This document shows positions 1 to 4,013 of a DNA stretch of 6,236 nucleotides, in pieces. Position numbers and translations under genes: made by a program. The notes below the pieces were generated by a model that worked only from the letters and a program-made list of their open reading frames with translations, was not told where the DNA came from and searched no databases. Source of the DNA: Planctomycetaceae bacterium (lineage in GTDB: Bacteria; Planctomycetota; Planctomycetia; Pirellulales; UBA1268). Within the stretch, counting starts at the first letter, position 1. Each line of letters begins with the position of its first letter. Location: the NCBI GenBank assembly GCA_947464585.1, contig CANHYS010000143.1, forward strand, positions 1-6,236. Reading direction: 5' to 3'.

Positions 1-240
1 CGGGGCGGTCGATCCCATAGATTCCAACAAAAGAAGACACCGAGACGAGAATGATGCGGGACGATCTCATAAACCGATCTCATAAGCGAACCGCGGCACC
101 ACGAGCCGCCGCGGGTTTTACGCTGGTCGAGCTCCTGGTCGTGATCGCGATCATCGGCACGCTCGTCGGCCTCCTGCTGCCGGCGGTGCAGGCGGCTCGC
201 GAGGCGGCCCGGCGGAGCACGTGCGGCAATAATCTCAAAC
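1..240 (+). repeat. Module leader repeat, copy 1 (pairs with 2220-2459)
   Basis: This stretch aligns without gaps to 2220-2459 (offset 2219). Bases 1-121 differ at only six places (39, 45, 52, 53, 80, 101), and the first 38 bases, all non-coding, are identical. Bases 122-240 differ at about 15 places, nearly all synonymous, and similarity falls further beyond. The repeat covers the untranslated leader plus the pilin-like N-terminus. It begins at the window edge, so its left end is not visible. Confidence 0.9.
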
Positions 241-1178
241 AGTTGGGGCTGGCGCTGCATAACTTCGCCGACGCCCGTGGCGGCCGATTCCCGCCGCCGT
301 TTTACTGGGGAGATACCGCTTTCAAGTATTCTTGGATCGCTGGTATCCTTCCCTGGATCGAGGCGCAGGATACGTATACGAAGCTTGACTGGACGATCTG
401 GAGCGGAGCAGGTTCCATCGGACAGGACAACATCGGCACCACGACGAACCAGACCGCGATTCGAAATTTTTCCCAGGCGACGCTCGTCTGCCCGTCGAGT
501 CCGATGCTGGCGAGGCAGGCCGGCAGCTACAGCACGCATCTCGTGCCGAGCTATGCCGGCATCGCCGGCTCCAGTGATTCGGTTTTACGGACCGTCACAT
601 CGAGCACCGATCGATGCTGGGACACGGGCACGCCTGTGAACTCCTGGGACCAGAATGTCTCCTGCTATAACGGCGTGTTTGCGACCCAATACCGAAATAC
701 GTATAGCCCGAACCCCAAGGGAGCGCCGCCGCTCTTCGCGGTCGGTCAGGACGCCGGTGAAATTCACAACCAAGGGCTTGCGTTGAAGCGGATCACGGAT
801 GGCCTCTCGAAGGTGCTCATGCTCGGCGAGCAGTCGTCCTGGGGAATCCAGGCTGACGGCACGCGGAACGACTGCCGGTCGGGTGGAGCATTCGGATGGT
901 CGACCGGTGGATCAGCCGACGCGAACGGAAAAGGCAGGGTGCACAATGTCGTCAAGATCAGCCGGACGATCGGGACGCTGTCGTGCGACCTACCTTACAA
1001 AGATGGCGTGAAACCCGCCGTGTCGAACGTCGATTACACGATCGCCTTCCGCTCGAGCCATGGCCCGGGCGCCCAGTTCACCCGTGCCGATGGCTCCGTC
1101 GACTGGCTCGACGATGGAATCGACTTTACGCTCTACCGCCTCCTCGCGATCCGCGACAGCGGATCGGCAGCGAAGTGA
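54..1178 (+). CDS. DUF1559 (SBP_bac_10) protein with type IV pilin-like N-terminus, module 1
   Basis: The product has a short basic leader, a prepilin-type site (G22/F23, counting from the ATG at 51, with Glu five residues into the mature part), then a hydrophobic helix to about residue 47 ending in [12 protein letters not shown]. This is the N_methyl plus DUF1559 layout of planctomycetes. Family landmarks follow: [15 protein letters not shown] just after the helix, LVCPSSPM near 145-152, [15 protein letters not shown] in the second half, and a C-terminal [16 protein letters not shown] block. Several Cys recur at the same places in the paralogue at 2273, so disulfides outside the cytoplasm are plausible. 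The ATG at 54 is preferred because it aligns with the only ATG of the paralogue; the ATG at 51 arises from a two-base difference and adds one Met. The ribosome site is weak (GAGA). The family's function is unknown; a surface or pseudopilin-like role is inferred from the N-terminus. The lipoprotein gene starts one base after the stop. Confidence 0.93.
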   Translation: MRDDLINRSHKRTAAPRAAAGFTLVELLVVIAIIGTLVGLLLPAVQAAREAARRSTCGNNLKQLGLALHNFADARGGRFPPPFYWGDTAFKYSWIAGILPWIEAQDTYTKLDWTIWSGAGSIGQDNIGTTTNQTAIRNFSQATLVCPSSPMLARQAGSYSTHLVPSYAGIAGSSDSVLRTVTSSTDRCWDTGTPVNSWDQNVSCYNGVFATQYRNTYSPNPKGAPPLFAVGQDAGEIHNQGLALKRITDGLSKVLMLGEQSSWGIQADGTRNDCRSGGAFGWSTGGSADANGKGRVHNVVKISRTIGTLSCDLPYKDGVKPAVSNVDYTIAFRSSHGPGAQFTRADGSVDWLDDGIDFTLYRLLAIRDSGSAAK

Positions 1179-1179
1179 G

Positions 1180-1650
1180 ATGCAAGCCATGGATACTCCC
1201 AGACGTTCCATCTGCGGCCTCGGTTCGGCGGGGCTGGGGCGTGGCGTTACCCTACTGGCCGTCGCGGCCCTCGCATTGTTCGCTGGTTGCGGCCGCCGCG
1301 ACATGGGCCAGGTGATGGGCCGGGTGACGTTTGGCGGCCGGCCCGTGCCCGATGCCGTGGTGTCGTTCAGGCCGAAGAATCGTCCCATGGCAGTCGGCAA
1401 GACCGACGCTGACGGCCGGTTCGTGCTCAATACGTTTCGCAAGGGGGACGGCTCGTTTTTTGGCGCCTGTCAGGTGACGGTGGGGCCGTTTGTCGAGGGT
1501 ACGGATCAGCCGCCCGCTCCCACGTCCCGCAGTCCGACGGAAGATCCACGTCCCGACATTCCGTTGATCTACCGCTCGCCCGCCACCACTCCCCTCACGG
1601 CGGAAGTCGTAGCCGGCAAGAAGAACGTCATCGACTTCAAACTCGACTGA
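1180..1650 (+). CDS. Small lipoprotein with carboxypeptidase-regulatory-like domain, module 1
   Basis: A protein of about 156 residues. The N-terminus has Arg residues, a hydrophobic stretch (VTLLAVAALALFAGC) and a lipobox-like end at Cys37, so lipid anchoring to a membrane is predicted. Phe at -3 is less usual but allowed. Residues about 42-97 (GRVTFGGRPVPDAVVSF, then GKTDADGRFVL and a V-T-V strand) match the transthyretin-like or carboxypeptidase-regulatory beta-sandwich seen in many planctomycete lipoproteins. A Pro/Ser-rich linker and the conserved tail [19 protein letters not shown] follow. The ATG at 1180 lies one base after the upstream stop (TGAGATG), which suggests coupled translation; the ATG at 1189 is an equally good alternative. 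In-frame codons upstream run back to 1060 inside the DUF1559 gene and are not a credible start. No enzymatic residues are visible and the function is unknown. Confidence 0.85.
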   Translation: MQAMDTPRRSICGLGSAGLGRGVTLLAVAALALFAGCGRRDMGQVMGRVTFGGRPVPDAVVSFRPKNRPMAVGKTDADGRFVLNTFRKGDGSFFGACQVTVGPFVEGTDQPPAPTSRSPTEDPRPDIPLIYRSPATTPLTAEVVAGKKNVIDFKLD

Positions 1651-1665
1651 CGGAGCGATTTTGCC
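1594..1665 (+). repeat. Module 3' end repeat, copy 1 (pairs with 3751-3822)
   Basis: It matches 3751-3822 at 68 of 72 positions. It covers the last 19 codons of the lipoprotein gene, the stop codon and 15 bases after it. The rest of the two lipoprotein genes is much less alike. The post-stop bases GAGCGATTTTGCC resemble the inner flank of the palindromic element found further downstream (GAGCGATTTTCGCC, read on the other strand). Confidence 0.85.
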
Positions 1666-1744
1666 CGCCGCAGATTGGCGACGCGGATGCGTCTATCCGT
1701 TCACCCGACCTCTTGCATGGGACGCACGCGGGGAGGCGGAGGGA

Positions 1745-1817
1745 AAATAGGGACGGGAGCGAATTCAAGCCCGCAGCCGACAACCGCGCGCAGCGAAAAT
1801 CACTCCCGTCCCTATTT
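1745..1817. repeat. Palindromic REP-like element, copy 1
   Basis: A perfect 15-bp inverted repeat, AAATAGGGACGGGAG at 1745-1759 and its complement at 1803-1817, encloses 43 bases. The inner part holds a smaller potential hairpin around CCGACAA. The core 1750-1815 matches 3835-3900 at 63 of 66 bases, with all three differences A versus G. The shape (GC-rich stem-loop with GGGAC-type ends, intergenic, repeated) resembles REP-type elements mobilised by RAYT (Y1_Tnp) transposases; that link is inference, as no transposase lies in the window. It might also act as a terminator for module 1, though the loop is long for that. Confidence 0.8.
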
Positions 1818-1820
1818 GGA

Positions 1821-1851
1821 GCGAAAGAAAAGGGGACGCAGTTCTTTTCGC
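1821..1851. repeat. Second short palindrome, GCGAAAGAA...TTCTTTTCGC type
   Basis: The bases GCGAAAGAA at the left and TTCTTTTCGC at the right are complementary apart from one extra base, around the core AAGGGGACGCAG. It lies three bases after the first palindromic element and ends where the AraC-like coding remnant begins. From memory, GGGGACGCAGTTCTTTTC-like strings recur between genes in several bacteria near Y1_Tnp genes; this could not be searched here. Confidence 0.5.
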
Positions 1852-1852
1852 A

Positions 1853-2108
1853 TGCCGTACTCGCCGTGCAGCTTGGCCTGTCGCGATCGACGCTCGAGCA
1901 GCGTTTCCGGCGGGCGGTCGGCTGCTCGGTGCACGACGAGATCGTGCGGTCGCGGCTGGCAGAGGTGCGACGGATCATCGGCAATCCGCAGCTGACGATG
2001 AAGCAGGTAGCGCAGGCCTGCGGCTTTGACTCCGTGTCGTACATGACGACGTTCCTGAAGAAGCATCTCGGCATGACGCCGGGGCAGCTGCGGGGCGGTC
2101 GGGGTTGA
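1853..2108 (+). pseudogene. C-terminal remnant of AraC/XylR-type transcription regulator
   Basis: The translated fragment reads LGLSRSTLEQRFRRAVG, then RLAEVRRIIGN, QVAQACGFDSVSYMTTFLKKH and LGMTPGQLR. These are the two helix-turn-helix subdomains of the AraC family, in the variant typical of XylR-like regulators in planctomycetes. About 80 residues remain. The sensory N-terminal domain (normally over 200 residues) and the start of the first DNA-binding helix are missing. The frame stays open upstream to an ATG at 1713, but that part is read through the palindromic repeats and has no family resemblance or ribosome site, so the 131-residue chimeric frame is probably not a working gene. The break falls at the edge of the short palindrome, suggesting insertion or recombination there. 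The retained HTH has no obvious disabling change, so an expressed fragment cannot be excluded. Confidence 0.8.
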
Positions 2109-2129
2109 TGACGAATGGGTGGGAACCGG

Positions 2130-2167
2130 TTACGCAAAATCGAAACACTTACGCAAAATCGAAAGAC
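2130..2167 (+). repeat. 19-bp tandem repeat, two copies
   Basis: TTACGCAAAATCGAAACAC is followed at once by the same unit ending in GAC (one difference in 19). It lies between the AraC remnant and the module 2 promoter region, about 50-80 bases before the candidate -35. The core AAAATCGAAAC also occurs at 3914-3924, just after palindromic element copy 2. It could be a pair of operator sites for a regulator or debris of a mobile element; the sequence does not decide. Confidence 0.6.
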
Positions 2168-2211
2168 AAAGTTATGGGCTGACGAGTGAACGGAAGCTAG
2201 ATTTGCGTTCG

Positions 2212-2240
2212 TTGAATGGCGGGGCGGTCGATCCCATAGA
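2212..2240 (+). promoter_or_regulatory. Possible sigma70-like promoter of module 2
   Basis: TTGAAT at 2212-2217 and CATAGA at 2235-2240 are separated by 17 bases, the usual spacing. Matches to consensus are only 4 of 6 and 3 of 6. The -10-like part lies in the leader shared by both modules, while the -35-like part is just outside the repeat as seen here. It would give a leader of about 25-30 bases before the ATG at 2273. Weak evidence. Confidence 0.22.
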
Positions 2241-2459
2241 TTCCAACAAAAGAAGACTCCGAGGCGAGAACCATGCGGGACGATCTCATAAACCGATCAC
2301 ATAAGCGAACCGCGGCACCGCGAGCCGCCGCGGGTTTTACACTCGTCGAGCTCTTGGTGGTGATCGCGATCATCGGCACGCTCGTCGGCCTCCTCCTGCC
2401 GGCCGTGCAGGCGGCCCGCGAGGCGGCGAGGCGAAGCTCGTGTGGCAACAACCTCAAGC
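2220..2459 (+). repeat. Module leader repeat, copy 2 (pairs with 1-240)
   Basis: This is the second copy of the leader and first codons of the DUF1559 gene. The first 54 or so residues encoded are the same in both copies apart from the extra Met. Conservation of the non-coding part is as high as that of the coding part. That points to recent duplication or gene conversion, or to a selected regulatory leader, rather than protein selection alone. Confidence 0.9.
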
Positions 2460-3385
2460 AGCTCGGCCTTGCCTGCCACACCTTCCTCGAGCAGCGCCGG
2501 ACGTTCCCGCCGGGCGCCGTGGGAGCTATGTACGACTATTCGTGGATCGTCATGATCCTGCCGGGTATCGAGGAACAGACGGTGTACAACAGCACGAGGC
2601 TTCCCCAATGGAGCACGTATCTGGCCGGCGGGTCGGGTTGGGGAGAGCTGGGGAGACACGATCGTGGGACGGGCTCGAGCTCTACTGGCTCTACCACGCA
2701 GATGAGAAACATGCGGACACCAACACTGGTCTGCCCGTCGAGCCCCATGCCCCAGACGGTAACGAGAACCGGCACGTCGCTCTGCTCGAGCTATGCGGCG
2801 GTGGCCGGAGCCAGCGACACGGTGATTCCCGGATGGAGCGGGACCAACCGCTGCCCTGAGACCACCAACTCAGGCGGGTACAACAACTGCTCGAACGGTG
2901 TCCTTCACCCGCCCGTCGGTGCCGCTATTCCGAACGTGGGAGGCGGATATAACGCGGGCAAACTGGAGGGCTGCGATCCGAAGAGAATCACCGACGGACT
3001 GTCGAAAACATTGATGATCGGGGAGCAGTCAGCCTGGGGGTTCGATGGCACCAACCAAAACGAGTGCCGCGCCGGCAGTTTTGTTGGTTGGCCGTCCGGC
3101 GGCTATAGCTACGCTCAGTCCAGTTTCGTTAATACGGCTCGGATTCAATCGGATAGGCATGTCGGTTCGACGACGTGCGCAAATCCCTTCACGAGCGGCA
3201 TGCCGGCCGGGGTAATCGTGACAAGTTTCGATCCGGCGACCCCCTTCCGCTCAGCCCATGCGATCGGCGCCCAATTCGTGTACGCCGACGGGGCGGTGCG
3301 GTGGGTCGACGGCTCCATCGACAACACGCTCTATCGTCTGCTGGCCATCCGTGACTCCGGCCAAGTGAAGGTGGTGGCTGAATGA
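2273..3385 (+). CDS. DUF1559 (SBP_bac_10) protein with type IV pilin-like N-terminus, module 2
   Basis: A 370-residue paralogue of the protein at 54. The leader [21 protein letters not shown], prepilin-type site GFTLVE and hydrophobic helix are identical in protein sequence to that copy. The middle differs (Gly/Ser/Thr/Asn-rich loops such as [12 protein letters not shown]), while landmarks stay: [46 protein letters not shown], and the C-terminal [39 protein letters not shown] block typical of the family. Length is usual for DUF1559. The ATG at 2273 is the only start near the pilin-like leader; GAGGCGAGA upstream is at best a weak ribosome site. The last codons overlap the next gene (ATGA), so the two are almost certainly co-translated. 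Role unknown; an exported, membrane-tethered protein is inferred. Confidence 0.94.
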   Translation: MRDDLINRSHKRTAAPRAAAGFTLVELLVVIAIIGTLVGLLLPAVQAAREAARRSSCGNNLKQLGLACHTFLEQRRTFPPGAVGAMYDYSWIVMILPGIEEQTVYNSTRLPQWSTYLAGGSGWGELGRHDRGTGSSSTGSTTQMRNMRTPTLVCPSSPMPQTVTRTGTSLCSSYAAVAGASDTVIPGWSGTNRCPETTNSGGYNNCSNGVLHPPVGAAIPNVGGGYNAGKLEGCDPKRITDGLSKTLMIGEQSAWGFDGTNQNECRAGSFVGWPSGGYSYAQSSFVNTARIQSDRHVGSTTCANPFTSGMPAGVIVTSFDPATPFRSAHAIGAQFVYADGAVRWVDGSIDNTLYRLLAIRDSGQVKVVAE

Positions 3386-3807
3386 TCGGCCTGCTTCACG
3401 CGCGGAACGTCTCGCCGGTCGTAATCTGCATTATCATCCTGCTGGCGGTGGTCGGCTGCGGTCGGCCCACGATGGCGAAGGTCTCTGGCACGGTCACGTG
3501 GCAGGGGAAGCCGGTGCCCGACGCCATGGTGCAGTTCGTCCACAAAAACCGGCCGGGCGCCACCGGCCGCACCGATACAGCGGGTCGTTTCTCCCTCACC
3601 ACCCTGAAGCCCGGCGACGGCGCCTTCCTCGGGCCGGTCCGCGTGACGGTACAGCCATTCCTTCCCGGCATCGACCCAGACAAGCCCACGCCACCCCCGC
3701 CACCGCGGCCAGACATTCCGGATCGCTACCGCACCGTGGACAAGACGCCCCTCACGGCGGAAGTCGTCGCCGGCAAGAAGAACGTCATCGACTTTAAGCT
3801 CGACTGA
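3382..3807 (+). CDS. Small lipoprotein with carboxypeptidase-regulatory-like domain, module 2
   Basis: A 141-residue protein. A short N-terminus with His and Arg is followed by a hydrophobic stretch ([14 protein letters not shown]) and a lipobox-like AVVGC with Cys26 as the predicted lipid-modified residue. Residues about 33-90 ([40 protein letters not shown]) form the same carboxypeptidase-regulatory-like sandwich as the module 1 lipoprotein. The linker is proline-rich (five Pro in a row), then comes the shared tail [19 protein letters not shown]. The start codon overlaps the stop of the DUF1559 gene by ATGA, which fixes the start and implies translational coupling. No catalytic motif is seen; a structural or binding partner role beside the DUF1559 protein is inference from the gene pairing. 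Confidence 0.9.
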   Translation: MIGLLHARNVSPVVICIIILLAVVGCGRPTMAKVSGTVTWQGKPVPDAMVQFVHKNRPGATGRTDTAGRFSLTTLKPGDGAFLGPVRVTVQPFLPGIDPDKPTPPPPPRPDIPDRYRTVDKTPLTAEVVAGKKNVIDFKLD

Positions 3808-3822
3808 CAGAGCGATTTTGCC
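3751..3822 (+). repeat. Module 3' end repeat, copy 2 (pairs with 1594-1665)
   Basis: This is the second copy of the near-identical lipoprotein gene end, again running 15 bases past the stop. After this point the copies part: copy 1 has about 75 bases with no counterpart before its palindromic element, while copy 2 has only about 5. Confidence 0.85.
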
Positions 3823-3828
3823 GGTTGA

Positions 3829-3903
3829 AAAATCGGGACGGGAGCGAATTCAAGCCCGCGGCCGACAACCGCGCGCGGCGAAAATCGCTCCCGTCCCTAT
3901 TTT
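3829..3903. repeat. Palindromic REP-like element, copy 2
   Basis: The arms GGGACGGGAGCGA (3835-3847) and complement (3885-3897) pair perfectly over 13 bp, and extend outward to 3829 and 3903 with one mismatch (C3834 against A3899). An inner hairpin CGCGG-CCGACAA-CCGCG sits at 3857-3873. It starts about 22 bases after the lipoprotein stop, so a role in ending transcription or protecting the 3' end of the module 2 transcript is possible. See copy 1 at 1745-1817 for the comparison. Confidence 0.8.
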
Positions 3904-4013
3904 GTGGCGACGAAAAATCGAAACGATGAGCGGAATTCGAAAGCCGGGGGCGGCTAGGCTCGGGGCGTTGGCCGAACACGTTTCTGAAGTTGCCCCCCAA
4001 GAGAATTATTGCC
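3904..4013 (+). other. Leader region of the CBM9-like gene, no clear signals
   Basis: This gap after palindromic element copy 2 holds the AAAATCGAAAC core also found in the tandem repeat at 2130-2167, then GC-rich sequence. AAGAGA at 3999-4004 is a modest ribosome-site candidate nine bases before the ATG at 4014. I see no convincing -35/-10 pair, riboswitch or RNA gene. Confidence 0.4.

Noticed and set aside
1060..1179. Upstream in-frame extension of the module 1 lipoprotein to an ATG at 1060
   Set aside because: It lies entirely inside the DUF1559 gene, would bury the signal peptide, and the paralogous lipoprotein starts right at the upstream stop.
1680..1693. Hairpin GACGC-GGAT-GCGTC as a terminator of module 1
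   Set aside because: The stem is only 5 bp and no T tract follows, so it does not meet the usual form of an intrinsic terminator.
2090..2101. GCGGGGCGGTCG at the end of the AraC remnant, also at the start of the leader repeat (2219-2230)
   Set aside because: A 12-base GC-rich match could mark a duplication border, but it is short, low in complexity and in coding sequence, so it is not claimed.
1637..2137. Antisense frame of 166 codons across the repeats and AraC remnant
   Set aside because: It is open through palindromic repeats and opposite recognisable AraC HTH coding; its translation resembles no known family.
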